A DNA stretch of 64,000 nucleotides from Hydrogenophaga sp. (GCF_030656115.1 NZ_JAUSOO010000061.1:81499-145498), one strand, 5' to 3'. Positions 1 to 9,116 are shown, counted from the stretch's first letter. The notes: generated by a model not told the origin, from the sequence alone. Numbers and translations are program-made.

Positions 1-78
1 CAGCGCCCATTGCGACAGGTTGAAACGCGACACCCAGGACGTCTGGGCGGCTTGAGACGGTGGTTTGGTGGGGTGCAT
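1..78 (-). CDS. RND efflux permease, N-terminal fragment at window edge
   Basis: An ATG on the minus strand at 78 opens a frame that runs off the window. The 26 visible residues begin MHPTKPPSQAAQTSWVSRFN and continue LSQWAL, which is like the cytoplasmic N-terminus before the first membrane helix of AcrB/MexB-type inner-membrane pumps. It starts 8 bases after the stop of the adaptor gene on the same strand, so the two form an adaptor-permease operon. The family call rests on this short piece plus context. Confidence 0.6.
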   Translation of the reverse strand, partial: MHPTKPPSQAAQTSWVSRFNLSQWAL

Positions 79-86
79 GGCGGACC

Positions 87-1199
87 TCACTGCGTGGCGG
101 CTGCGGTAAAGCGCGTCACCTTCTGGCCCGGCTGCAACACATGCACACCCGCAGCCACCACCTCATCGCCGGGCTTCAAGCCGCTGGCGATCACCATCTG
201 GTTGCCGTCGGCCCCCGCCACCACCACCGGGCGCGGCTGCACCGTGCTGGTGGTGGCATCAAACACCCACACCGAGGTGCTGGACGGTGCGCCCGCCTCC
301 GAACGCATCAGCGCGCTGGTGGGTAGTTTCACCACCTCAGGCGCTGAGGCCCCGGCCCAGGCAAACGCCACGTAGGCGGTGGCGCCCAGCGGCACCGGCG
401 TGCCTTCGGGCAGCGCCAGCTTGACCTGGTAGGTGCGGGTGGCGGGGTCGGCACTGGCCGCCACTTCGCGCACACGGGCCTGCAGCGGTGCAGCGGCCAC
501 GGGCATGCCCGAGCCCGCCCACAGCCGCACCTGTGCGGCTTGCCCGGTGCTCAGCTGCGCCAGCCGGTCTTCGGGCACCGCCACCACCACATCGCGCGCA
601 CCATCGCGCGCAATGCGCACCACCGGTGTGCCCGCCGCCACCACCTGGCCGACCTCGGCGTCCACCGCCAGCACCACGCCGCTCGCGTCGGCCAGCAACC
701 GGGTGTAGCTGGCCTGGTTGCCCTGCACCATCCCTTGGGCTTGCGCCTGTTTCAGCGTGGCTTCGGCCGCTTGCAGCGTGGCCTGGCGCCGTTCAATTTC
801 GGCCCCGCTCACAAAGCCCTGGGCCTTCAGGTCGGTGAAGCGTTTCAGGTCGGCAGCGGCCAGATCGCGCTGGGTTTGCGCAGCGCTCACTTGAGCCTGA
901 GCCGCCTGGCTGGCCAGAGCCAAGTCCTGTGCGTCCAACTGCGCGAGCAACTGACCCGCCGCCACGCGCTGCCCCACCTCGGCGGGGCGCTGCACCAGCT
1001 TGCCACCCACCCGAAAGCCCAGCCGCGATTCGGTGCGCGCACGCACCTCGCCGGCGTATTCGCTTTGCGCGCCCAGCGCTGCGGTACCCACGGTGAGCAG
1101 CTTCACAGAACGGATCGGTTCCTGCGGCGCCTCGGGGCGCGAGCAGGCAGCCAGCGCAAGTGCGGCTGCCACGAGGAGAACAAAATGCGGTGTTTTCAT
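87..1199 (-). CDS. RND efflux periplasmic adaptor (HlyD/AcrA-type lipoprotein)
   Basis: Membrane fusion protein of about 370 residues that would link an inner-membrane RND pump to an outer-membrane channel. The N-terminus MKTPHFVLLVAAALALAAC is a lipoprotein signal with lipobox ALAAC, which decides the start at 1199 rather than the longer open frame. After it come a lipoyl/hairpin region with an Ala/Gln-rich coiled coil (about residues 65-165) and beta-barrel segments near GVVLAVDAEVGQVV. It ends in a membrane-proximal domain with GLKPGDEVVAAGVHVLQPGQKV. The RND permease follows 8 bases downstream on the same strand. A candidate TetR-type operator lies about 115 bases upstream. Substrate is unknown. 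Confidence 0.9.
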   Translation of the reverse strand: MKTPHFVLLVAAALALAACSRPEAPQEPIRSVKLLTVGTAALGAQSEYAGEVRARTESRLGFRVGGKLVQRPAEVGQRVAAGQLLAQLDAQDLALASQAAQAQVSAAQTQRDLAAADLKRFTDLKAQGFVSGAEIERRQATLQAAEATLKQAQAQGMVQGNQASYTRLLADASGVVLAVDAEVGQVVAAGTPVVRIARDGARDVVVAVPEDRLAQLSTGQAAQVRLWAGSGMPVAAAPLQARVREVAASADPATRTYQVKLALPEGTPVPLGATAYVAFAWAGASAPEVVKLPTSALMRSEAGAPSSTSVWVFDATTSTVQPRPVVVAGADGNQMVIASGLKPGDEVVAAGVHVLQPGQKVTRFTAAATQ

Positions 1200-1313
1200 G
1201 GGAATGATGAACAAGCGGTGGTGAAATTGGTCAGCCGAAACTTGGATCAGAACGCCCAGCACTTTCAGCCTGAACGCGTACGCAAAGCCAGCATGGCAAC
1301 CCCGTTAAATTAA

Positions 1314-1331
1314 TGACTGACTGGTTAGTAA
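1314..1331. promoter_or_regulatory. candidate TetR-family operator
   Basis: The 18-base sequence TGACTGACTGGTTAGTAA is an imperfect palindrome with half-site T(G/T)ACT(G/A)AC, symmetric at most positions. It sits in the AT-richer gap between the leftward RND adaptor gene and the rightward hpnC. Its size and composition resemble operators of TetR-family repressors of efflux operons. No regulator gene is visible here, so it may lie beyond the left edge or elsewhere. The assignment is inference. Confidence 0.4.
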
Positions 1332-1412
1332 GCAAAATTGTAGTGCAATTGGACGCCTTTAAGCCTGTCAAACTCTCACGCCCAGACATCTATCCCACAC
1401 CGCAAGTCCCAC

Positions 1413-2381
1413 ATGCCAGATCCATTGCCGACCCACTTACCGGGTGCACCGACCCAGCCCATGGCAAACGCCCCGTTGTCGGCACAGGTCGCGCATTACG
1501 AAAATTTTCCGGTGGCGTCGGTGCTCTGCCCCAGGCACCTGCGCCCGGCCATCGTGGCCATTTACCACTTTGCCCGCACGGCCGACGACATCGCCGACGA
1601 GGGCGATGCGTCGGCCCAGCAGCGCCTGGCCGAACTGGCCGCTTACCGCGCCGCCCTGAACGCCTGTCTGAGCGGAAACCCGGCGCAGGGCCGCTGGGCC
1701 GGCGTTTTTGGCCCGCTGGGCCAGGCCGTGGCGCAACACACCCTGCCCGCCCAACGGCTGCACGACCTGCTGAGCGCGTTTGAACAAGACGTGCGCCACA
1801 CCGCCAGCGGCCACCGCTACGCCCACACCGCCGAGTTGCTGGACTACTGCCGCCTGTCGGCCAACCCAGTGGGTCGGCTGCTGTTGCACCTGTACGGTGT
1901 GCACGACGCGGTGTCGCTGCAGCAAAGCGACCAGATCTGCAGCGCCTTGCAACTCATCAACTTCTGGCAAGACATCAGCGTGGACCTGCCCCGGGGCCGG
2001 GTCTACTTGCCCAGCGACAGCTTGCAGCGACACGGCGTGCAGCTCAGCGACTTTTTCAGCGACGGTGTGCCACCAGCCACCACCGCATCCCAGTCCCGCC
2101 GCAACGCCCAGCAAGCGCTGGTTGCCGAGCTGTGTGCCCACGCCCGCGGCCTGATGCACATGGGCGCCCCCCTGGTGCACCGCGTGCCGGGCCGCGCCGG
2201 ATGGGAACTGCGCCTGGTGGTGCAAGGCGGGCTGCGCATACTCGACGCCATTGCCGCCGCCGAGCACCGCACCTGGCAGACCCGCCCTACGCTGAGCAAG
2301 GCCGACGTGCCGCGCCTGCTCTGGCGCGCGCTGTGGATGCAGCCTCGGCCGGCAACCGACAAAACAAAGAAAACCGTCTAA
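1413..2381 (+). CDS. hpnC: hydroxysqualene synthase HpnC
   Basis: Trans-prenyltransferase of the squalene/phytoene synthase fold. In the HpnCDE route it converts presqualene diphosphate to hydroxysqualene. The two acidic metal-binding motifs are visible: DDIADE at residues 58-63 and QDISVD at 186-191, the latter followed by LPRGRVYLP, typical of the family. The 322-residue length is slightly long; an internal ATG at 1461 would give a more usual N-terminus and no clear ribosome site favours 1413. It is followed after 22 bases by an RND adaptor gene, so the usual hpnC-hpnD-hpnE run is interrupted by pump genes. Confidence 0.9.
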   Translation: MPDPLPTHLPGAPTQPMANAPLSAQVAHYENFPVASVLCPRHLRPAIVAIYHFARTADDIADEGDASAQQRLAELAAYRAALNACLSGNPAQGRWAGVFGPLGQAVAQHTLPAQRLHDLLSAFEQDVRHTASGHRYAHTAELLDYCRLSANPVGRLLLHLYGVHDAVSLQQSDQICSALQLINFWQDISVDLPRGRVYLPSDSLQRHGVQLSDFFSDGVPPATTASQSRRNAQQALVAELCAHARGLMHMGAPLVHRVPGRAGWELRLVVQGGLRILDAIAAAEHRTWQTRPTLSKADVPRLLWRALWMQPRPATDKTKKTV

Positions 2382-2403
2382 AAACCGCACCTCAGGAAGA
2401 CCG

Positions 2404-3522
2404 ATGACACAACCCAGTCTGCACCCCTACAGCACCTGCCAGACCGCCGCATGGAGCGCGCTCACACTCAGCCTGGTGCTGGGCCTGAGCAGCGCCTGGG
2501 CACAAACCAGCACCGCCCCAATTGCGACCCCACCCGCTGCCGCGAGCCCGGCGCGCGCCCTGGTGGGCGTGGCCCGGCTCGACAGCGTGTGGGTGCAGCC
2601 CGAACGCGAGGCACCGGCCAGCGTGGTGGCGCGCAACGTGTCGCGGCTGTCGGCCGAAACGGCGGGCACCCTGCTGCGCTGGACGGCCGATGTGGGCGCC
2701 ACCGTGAAGCGCGGCGATGTGCTGGCCCAAATCGACCCGCGTGACGCCGAGCTGGGCGTGCAACGCGCCCAGGCCGCGCTGGACGCCAGCAACGCCCGGC
2801 TGAAGCTGGCGCAAGCGCAGTTGCAGCGCTCCAAAGAGCTGGTGGCGCAAGGCTTTTTCTCGCAAGAAGCGCTGGCCCAGCGCGAAACCGAGGTGGCGCT
2901 GGTGCACACAGAAGCCAGCGCCAACCGCGCCCAACTGGCCACGGCCCAGCGCCAGCTCGGCAAGACCACCCTGCGCGCGCCCTTCGACGGCAGCGTGACC
3001 GAGCGCCTGGCGCAAGCCGGTGAAGCCGTGGCACCGGGCAATGTGTTGTATGTGATGGCCGACAGCGGTCCAGCCGAATTGGCCACCAGCTTGAGCCCGG
3101 CCGACGTGGCCGGTCTGCGCGCTACCCAGGCCGCACGCTTTGAAACCCCGGGCGCCAGCCATGCCGTGCGCCTGCTGCGGGTGGCACCCACCGTCACCGC
3201 ACCCGCACGCACGCAGGCCGCCCGCCTGGCGTTTGCCGACGCGACCACAGCGCCAGCGGCCGGCACCAGCGGCACCCTGCGCTGGCAAGAAGCTGCCCCG
3301 CACCTGCCCCCGGGCCTCATGGTGCGGCGCCAGAATGTGCTGGGCGTTTTTGTGCAGCAAGGCAGCGGCGCCCAGGCCACGGCGCGTTTTGTGCCGCTGC
3401 CCGGCGCGCAAGAAGGCCGCGCCACCGCCGTGGCCTTGCCGGCCGATACGCCGGTGATCGTGCGCGGCCAGGCCGCGCTGCAGCCCGGGCAAGCCATCGA
3501 TGCCCAGGCCGTTGGCCAGTGA
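2404..3522 (+). CDS. RND efflux periplasmic adaptor inside the hpn cluster
   Basis: Periplasmic adaptor of 372 residues with a signal sequence (hydrophobic stretch about 15-33 ending SSAWAQ). There is a biotinyl-lipoyl half-domain around AGTLLRWTADVGATVKRGDV and an alpha-helical hairpin rich in Ala/Gln (about 120-185). The second lipoyl half carries TTLRAPFDGSVTERLAQAGE, the usual AcrA/HlyD-family signature. No lipobox cysteine is seen. It lies 22 bases after hpnC and 12 bases before the RND permease, so all three are probably cotranscribed. Cargo is not evident from sequence; a lipid of the squalene/hopanoid pathway is possible by context only. Confidence 0.9.
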   Translation: MTQPSLHPYSTCQTAAWSALTLSLVLGLSSAWAQTSTAPIATPPAAASPARALVGVARLDSVWVQPEREAPASVVARNVSRLSAETAGTLLRWTADVGATVKRGDVLAQIDPRDAELGVQRAQAALDASNARLKLAQAQLQRSKELVAQGFFSQEALAQRETEVALVHTEASANRAQLATAQRQLGKTTLRAPFDGSVTERLAQAGEAVAPGNVLYVMADSGPAELATSLSPADVAGLRATQAARFETPGASHAVRLLRVAPTVTAPARTQAARLAFADATTAPAAGTSGTLRWQEAAPHLPPGLMVRRQNVLGVFVQQGSGAQATARFVPLPGAQEGRATAVALPADTPVIVRGQAALQPGQAIDAQAVGQ

Positions 3523-3534
3523 AGCGGAGCCTTT

Positions 3535-6500
3535 ATGAAATTCATGCGCGCCCTGCTCACCAACCACCCGTTGGCCAACATCGCCTTTGTGGTGGTGCTG
3601 CTGCTCGGTCTGGTCAGCTACAACACCATGCCCCGCGAGCAAGACCCCGAAATCAACTTCAACTGGGTCAGCGTCACCGCCGTGCTGCCCGGGGCCAGCG
3701 CCGAAGAGGTGGAACGGCTGATCACCAACCCGCTGGAAGACGGCATCAAGGGCGTGGCCGATGTGCGCTTCGTCATCAGCAATTCGCGCGAAAACGTGGC
3801 CAGCATGTTGGTGCGGTTCCGTGAAATCAACGAACGCACCTTTGACAAGCGCATGGCCGATTTGCGCCGCGAAATCCAGAACAAAGCCGCCAGCGAGCTG
3901 CCCAAAGAAGCGCGCGACCCGATGATTCTGGAAATCACCACCAGCAACGGATTCCCCACCGCTGCGCTCATGCTGCTGGGCCAGGCCGACGACGAAACCC
4001 TGCGCCAGAACGCCCGGCGCATCAAAAACGACCTGGAGCGCCTGGGCGGGGTGGACCAGGTGTACGCCTCGGGCCTGCGTGAGCCGGAAATCCTCATCAG
4101 CCCCAACGCCCAGGCGCTGGCCGCGCGCGGGCTGCTGGCGTCCGACGTGGCCGACACCGTGTCGGCCTGGTGGCGCGACACCTCGGGCGGCACCCTGAAA
4201 ACGCAAAACGGCGCCTGGTCCATCAGCGTCAAGGGCGTGCTCACCGACCCGCAGACGCTCGAAGGCCTGCCGGTGGCATCCAGCATGCGCCCCGGTGTGT
4301 CGGCCCGGCTGGGCGAGGTGGCGCGCATCGAGCGCGCCCGCGCCCCGGCCTCGCAATACGCCGCGTCCAACGGCCAGCCCGCCGTGTCGTTGGCCGTCAC
4401 CAAAAAGTCGGGCACCAACACCCTGGAGCTGGTGGACCGGCTCAACGCCTACCTGGCCAGCCAGAACAGCGTGCTCGCCGCCGCCGGCCTGCAACTGGTG
4501 CTGACCGACGACCAGACCGTGCCCACACGCGACGCCATCAACGTGATGCAGACCAACGCGCTGGTGGGCATGCTCATGGTGCTGGCGGTGTGCTGGGCGT
4601 TTCTGGGCTGGCGCATTGGGCTGCTGGTCACGCTGGGCATTCCGTTTTCGCTGCTTGGCACCTTTGCCGTGCTCTCGGCCATGGGCTACACGGTCAACGT
4701 GTCGGTGCTGCTGGGTGTGGTGATTGCGCTGGGTATGCTGGTGGACGACGCGGTGGTGGTGGTCGAATCCATCTTCTACCGCATGCAGCGTGGGCAGCAG
4801 GCCCTGGCCGCCAGCCTGGACGCGATTGGCGAGGTGTGGAAACCGGTGCTGGCCTCAGTGGCCACCACCATGGCGGCGTTTTTGCCGCTCATGCTGCTGC
4901 CCGGCATCATCGGCAAGTTCATGTTTGTCATTCCCTTCGTGGTCACGCTGGCGCTGGCCATCTCACTCATTGAAGCGTTCTGGATGATGCCGGTCCACGT
5001 CAGCGCCATCGGCGTGCGCTTTGACCGCCCTTCGCGCGTGCAGGCCTGGCGCGAGCGTTTCAACCGCGGCATTCGCTTGCGTTACGGCCAGGCACTGGGC
5101 TATGTGTTGCGCCGGCCCAAGCGCTCGGCGCTGGTCAGCAGCCTGGCGGTGGCTGCGGCCGTGGCGTTGTTGGTCACGGGTGTGATCCGGGTGCAGTTCT
5201 TTGCGTTCGACCCGATCCGGGCGTTCTACGTCAACGTGGACATGCCGCAAACCGCCTCGCTGGAAGACACCTTGGCAGAAACCCAGCGCGTGGAAGCGGC
5301 CGTGCGCGAGCAACTGCGTGGGGTGGGCCTGGATGGCGAAGCCCGGGCTGTCACATCCACCGCCGGCCTGAAGTTCACCGAAACCGAGCCGGTCTATGGC
5401 GATTTGTACGGTCAGGTGTTCGTCTCGCTCAACCCCCGCACCGACGACTCGCGCGACGTGCAACGGGTGGTGGAAGACATGCGCCAGCGCATTGAAAGCC
5501 TGAGCGGCCCCGGGCGCAAGAGCTTCACCGTGCTGTCGGGCGGCCCACCGGCCGGCAAGGCCATCAGCGTGAAGGTGCGCGGCGATGAATTCGAGCAGAT
5601 TCAGGCCGCCGCCGACGCGCTCAAGACCATCGTGGCCGCCGTGCCCGGCGCCAAAGACGTGCAAGACGACAACCTGCCCGGGCGCGCCCAGCTGCAACTG
5701 CGGCTGGACCGCGACGCCCTGCGCGAGGCTGGGCTGAATGCCGCCCAAGTGGCGCGCTTGGTGCGCCTGGCGGTGGACGGCGAGGTGGTGGCCTTCACCC
5801 GCGACGAGGGCGACAAGATTGAACTGCGCGTGCGCTCCGACCAGGCCCTGCGTGGCCCCGACCAACTGCGCGCCGACCCCGCCAGCCTGCTGGACGAACC
5901 GATTGCCCTGCCCAACGGCCAAACCACCCGCCTGGGTGCGCTGGTGCATGCCGAGGCCACGCCCGGGCGCGGCTTCATTCGCCACTACAACCTGCGCCGC
6001 ACCACCACGGTGGAGGCCAATCTGGACAAAGAGATCACCGACACGAAAGTGGCCAACGACCTGATCAAGGCCGGCTGGGAAACCATCCGCGCGCAACACC
6101 CGGGCGTGGATCTGGACTTTTCGGGCGAGCTGGAAGACATCGAAGAAAGCCTGGCCTCCATGCAACAGCTGTTTTTGCTGGGCATGGGATTGATCTACCT
6201 GATCCTGGCCGCGCAATTCAAAAGCTACTGGCAACCGCTGATGATCCTGGTCACCGTGCCGCTGGCCTTCACCGGCGTGGCCTTTGGTCTGGCCATTTCC
6301 AACAACCCGCTGTCGCTCTACACGCTGTACGGCGTGATCGCGCTCACCGGCATCGCGGTCAACTCGGCCATCGTGCTGATCGACGCGGCCAACGACCGCC
6401 TGCAGCGCGGCATGAGCACCATCCACGCCATCATCCAGGCCGCACGCCGCCGTGTGGTGCCCATTCTGATCACCACCACCACCACCATCGGCGGCCTGTT

Positions 6501-6693
6501 TTCGCTCGCTTTCGGCATTGGCGGGCAAAGCCTGCTGTGGGGGCCGGTGGCGGCCAGCATCGTGTGGGGTCTGGCGTTTTCCACCGTGCTCACCTTGTTT
6601 GTGGTGCCGCTGCTGTTTCTGGCGTTCATGCGGCCCAAGAAAACGAAAAAAGTGGAGCGTTCGTGGGCCTTTTGGCGCCGTGGTCGCGCTTGA
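3535..6693 (+). CDS. RND efflux permease inside the hpn cluster
   Basis: Inner-membrane proton-driven pump of 1052 residues, normal for the AcrB/MdtB superfamily. It begins with a short cytoplasmic segment and a first membrane helix (about 13-30), then a large periplasmic loop with the family motif PGASAEEVERLITNPLE. A bundle of membrane helices follows around residues 330-500, including the helix-4 motif GMLVDDAVVVVE with the paired acidic residues of the proton relay. The second half repeats the layout. It lacks similarity in layout to HpnN, the single-gene RND hopanoid transporter. It is translated right after its adaptor and is followed by a strong hairpin before hpnD. Confidence 0.93.
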   Translation: MKFMRALLTNHPLANIAFVVVLLLGLVSYNTMPREQDPEINFNWVSVTAVLPGASAEEVERLITNPLEDGIKGVADVRFVISNSRENVASMLVRFREINERTFDKRMADLRREIQNKAASELPKEARDPMILEITTSNGFPTAALMLLGQADDETLRQNARRIKNDLERLGGVDQVYASGLREPEILISPNAQALAARGLLASDVADTVSAWWRDTSGGTLKTQNGAWSISVKGVLTDPQTLEGLPVASSMRPGVSARLGEVARIERARAPASQYAASNGQPAVSLAVTKKSGTNTLELVDRLNAYLASQNSVLAAAGLQLVLTDDQTVPTRDAINVMQTNALVGMLMVLAVCWAFLGWRIGLLVTLGIPFSLLGTFAVLSAMGYTVNVSVLLGVVIALGMLVDDAVVVVESIFYRMQRGQQALAASLDAIGEVWKPVLASVATTMAAFLPLMLLPGIIGKFMFVIPFVVTLALAISLIEAFWMMPVHVSAIGVRFDRPSRVQAWRERFNRGIRLRYGQALGYVLRRPKRSALVSSLAVAAAVALLVTGVIRVQFFAFDPIRAFYVNVDMPQTASLEDTLAETQRVEAAVREQLRGVGLDGEARAVTSTAGLKFTETEPVYGDLYGQVFVSLNPRTDDSRDVQRVVEDMRQRIESLSGPGRKSFTVLSGGPPAGKAISVKVRGDEFEQIQAAADALKTIVAAVPGAKDVQDDNLPGRAQLQLRLDRDALREAGLNAAQVARLVRLAVDGEVVAFTRDEGDKIELRVRSDQALRGPDQLRADPASLLDEPIALPNGQTTRLGALVHAEATPGRGFIRHYNLRRTTTVEANLDKEITDTKVANDLIKAGWETIRAQHPGVDLDFSGELEDIEESLASMQQLFLLGMGLIYLILAAQFKSYWQPLMILVTVPLAFTGVAFGLAISNNPLSLYTLYGVIALTGIAVNSAIVLIDAANDRLQRGMSTIHAIIQAARRRVVPILITTTTTIGGLFSLAFGIGGQSLLWGPVAASIVWGLAFSTVLTLFVVPLLFLAFMRPKKTKKVERSWAFWRRGRA

Positions 6694-6711
6694 TAGTCTC
6701 AGCCTGACCCC

Positions 6712-6764
6712 AGTAGCCGGAGCTTCCAGCTCCGGTTCATCTGGAGCTGGAAGCTCCAGCTACT
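6712..6764. repeat. long inverted repeat (REP-like hairpin)
   Basis: Two 24-base arms (6712-6735 and 6741-6764) pair with one mismatch and one G-U, leaving a 5-base loop. The arms carry the core GGAGCTTCCAGCTCC, itself nearly palindromic. No T-run follows, so it does not look like a classical intrinsic terminator. It occupies the only sizeable gap between the RND permease and hpnD, and could act as a repetitive extragenic element, an mRNA stabiliser or a partial terminator. Confidence 0.8.
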
Positions 6765-6802
6765 GAATCCATCTGGTTTGGCTGATTACACTCAGAGCGC
6801 CC

Positions 6803-7669
6803 ATGAATCCACAAGACTACGTTCAACAAAAAGCCGCCGCCTCGGGCAGCAGTTTTTATTACGCCTTTCTGTTTCTGCCACCTGAGCGGCGCGCAGCCAT
6901 CACCGCGTTTTACGCCTTCTGCCGCGAGGTGGACGACGTGGTGGACGAGGTGAGCGACCCCGGCGTGGCCCAGACCACGCTGGCCTGGTGGCGACGCGAG
7001 GTGGCGCAGGCCTTTGCGGGCGAGCCCAGCCACCCGGTGATGCTGGCGCTGATGCCGCACACCACCCCGTTTGGCATCGAAGCCCGGCACCTGCTGGCTG
7101 TCATTGATGGCTGCCAGATGGACCTGGACCAAAACCGCTACTTCGACTTTCCCAACCTGCAGCAATACTGCCACCTGGTGGCGGGCGTGGTGGGCGAGGT
7201 GGCGGCCCGCATTTTTGGCCAGACCGTGCCCGAAACCACCGCCTTCGCGCACCGGCTGGGGCTGGCCTTTCAACTCACCAACATCGTCCGCGACGTGGGC
7301 GAAGACGCCACGCGGGGGCGCGTGTACCTGCCGGTGAATGAACTGCAGCGCTTTGACGTGAAGGCCCACGAACTGCTCAAGCGCGGCAAAGCACCGGGCA
7401 CCGATGCGGCCGACTTTGAACGCCGTTTCACCGCGCTGATGCAATTCCAGTGCGAACGCGCCCTGCGCACCTACAACGAAGCCCTGGCCCTGCTGCCAGA
7501 AGCCGACCGCCGCAACCAGAAGCCCGGCCTGATGATGGCCAGCATCTACCGCACCCTGCTGCAAGAAATTGCCGCCGACCCGATGCTGGTGCTGACCCAG
7601 CGCGTGAGCCTGACACCGCTGCGCAAGTTCTGGCTGGCGTGGAAGGTGCAGGCGCTGGGGCGGCTGTAG
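6803..7669 (+). CDS. hpnD: presqualene diphosphate synthase HpnD
   Basis: Joins two farnesyl diphosphates to give presqualene diphosphate, the substrate for HpnC. The 288 residues carry both catalytic acidic motifs: DDVVDE at 44-49 within FYAFCREVDDVVDE, and RDVGED at 163-168 followed by TRGRVYLP. These are the hallmark of the squalene/phytoene synthase family, and this copy has the canonical HpnD forms. It lies 109 bases after the RND permease, across a long hairpin, and 61 bases before hpnE. No squalene-hopene cyclase lies in the window, so the end product (squalene or hopanoids) depends on a gene elsewhere. Confidence 0.93.
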   Translation: MNPQDYVQQKAAASGSSFYYAFLFLPPERRAAITAFYAFCREVDDVVDEVSDPGVAQTTLAWWRREVAQAFAGEPSHPVMLALMPHTTPFGIEARHLLAVIDGCQMDLDQNRYFDFPNLQQYCHLVAGVVGEVAARIFGQTVPETTAFAHRLGLAFQLTNIVRDVGEDATRGRVYLPVNELQRFDVKAHELLKRGKAPGTDAADFERRFTALMQFQCERALRTYNEALALLPEADRRNQKPGLMMASIYRTLLQEIAADPMLVLTQRVSLTPLRKFWLAWKVQALGRL

Positions 7670-7730
7670 ACATGCCCCCCAAGCGTCTTCCCGTCTGCGG
7701 TGTGAATCCGGGGCTTCACCGCTGCGCACC

Positions 7731-9116
7731 ATGAAACTCGCCATCGTCGGCGCGGGTTGGGCGGGCATGGCCTCTGCGGTGGAGGCTGCGGGCGCGGGCT
7801 GGGATGTCACCCTGTTTGAAGCCACCCGCACCCTGGGTGGGCGCGCCCGCGCCCTGCCCGCGCAGCGGCCCGACGGTGTGGCGCTCACGCTCGACAACGG
7901 CCAACACATCCTCATTGGCGCCTACGCCGAGACGCTGGCACTCATGCAGCGCGTGGGCGTGTCACCCCGCGAAGCCCTGCTGTGCCTGCCGCTGGCCCTG
8001 CCCTACCCCGACGGTACCGGCCTGCAAACGCCCCGCTGGGCCACCCGCTGGCCCGCGCCGCTGGACGCCGTAGCCGCCATTGCCACCGCACGCGGCTGGC
8101 GCTGGGCGGATCGCTGGGCGCTCGTTCGCGCATCCCTGGCCTGGCAACGCGCTGGTTTTGCCTGTACGCCTCAACTCACCGTGGCCCGCCTGTGTGCCGC
8201 GCTGCCCCAGCGGGTGATGGACGAACTGATTGAACCGCTGTGCGTGTCGGCCCTCAACCTGCCCGCCGCACAGGCCAGCGCCCAGGTGTTTCTGTGCGTC
8301 ATGCGCGATGCGCTGTTTGGCGCCGGTTACGGCGGCTGGGCCGCGTCCAGCCTGCTGCTGCCCCGCACCGACCTGAGCGCGCTGCTGCCCAACGCCGCCG
8401 CGCAGTGGCTGCGCACGCACCACAACGCCAGCACGCGGCTGCGCCTGGGCGCCCGGGTGCTGGGGCTGCGGCCTCAAGCCGGTGGCTGGCAATTGCAGGG
8501 CAGCGGCTGGCAAGAGCGCTTTGACCGCGTGGTCTGGGCCACCGCCGCCAGCCCCGCCGCCCAAGCCATGCGCCAGGCCGCTCACGGCACACCAACCGAA
8601 TCCTCTGTCCTGGCCGAAGCCTTGAACAGCTGGGCCAACACCGCCGAAGCGCTCAACTTCACCGCCATCACCACCGTGTACGCCTGGGCACCCGGTGTGC
8701 GCCTGTCTTCGCCCATGCTGGCCTTGCGCGCCACGCCCAACGCCCACGCGGCCCCGGCCCAGTTCGTGTTCGACCGCGGCCAGCTCAACCCGCAAGACGC
8801 CAGCGCCCAGGGCGTGCTGGCCTTCGTCATCAGCGCCAGCGAAGGCGAGCGCGACGACCTGCAGGCCCGTGTGCTGCAACAAGCGGCGCAGCAGCTGGGT
8901 CTGCACGCACTGCAACCCCTGCAAACCGTGGTGGACAAACGCGCCACCTTCGCCTGCACACCCGGCCTGCAACGCCCCAGCCAAGCCATTGCGCCCGGCT
9001 TGTGGGCCGCAGGCGACTATGTGGACGGCCCCTACCCCGCCACGCTGGAAGCGGCGGTGCGCAGCGGGCTGGCGGCTGCGCGGGCGCTTGAAACCCCACC
9101 CTCCTCTCAGAGATAA
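7731..9116 (+). CDS. hpnE: hydroxysqualene dehydroxylase HpnE
   Basis: FAD-dependent amine-oxidase/phytoene-desaturase-like enzyme that reduces hydroxysqualene to squalene, the third step of the HpnCDE route. The N-terminal dinucleotide-binding motif IVGAGWAGMASAVEAAGAGW (residues about 4-23) is followed by the acidic end LFEA and by GGRAR. The C-terminus has the second FAD contact GLWAAGDYVDGPYPATLEAAVRSG. The length of 461 is slightly above usual. Its stop overlaps by about 10 bases the end of the convergent ATPase gene at 9107, with no terminator visible between them. Confidence 0.92.
   Translation: MKLAIVGAGWAGMASAVEAAGAGWDVTLFEATRTLGGRARALPAQRPDGVALTLDNGQHILIGAYAETLALMQRVGVSPREALLCLPLALPYPDGTGLQTPRWATRWPAPLDAVAAIATARGWRWADRWALVRASLAWQRAGFACTPQLTVARLCAALPQRVMDELIEPLCVSALNLPAAQASAQVFLCVMRDALFGAGYGGWAASSLLLPRTDLSALLPNAAAQWLRTHHNASTRLRLGARVLGLRPQAGGWQLQGSGWQERFDRVVWATAASPAAQAMRQAAHGTPTESSVLAEALNSWANTAEALNFTAITTVYAWAPGVRLSSPMLALRATPNAHAAPAQFVFDRGQLNPQDASAQGVLAFVISASEGERDDLQARVLQQAAQQLGLHALQPLQTVVDKRATFACTPGLQRPSQAIAPGLWAAGDYVDGPYPATLEAAVRSGLAAARALETPPSSQR

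Noticed and set aside
2392..6528. Very long open frames on the minus strand across the RND adaptor and permease.
   Set aside because: They mirror the codon bias of the real plus-strand genes and show only Gly/His/Gln-rich sequence without domains.
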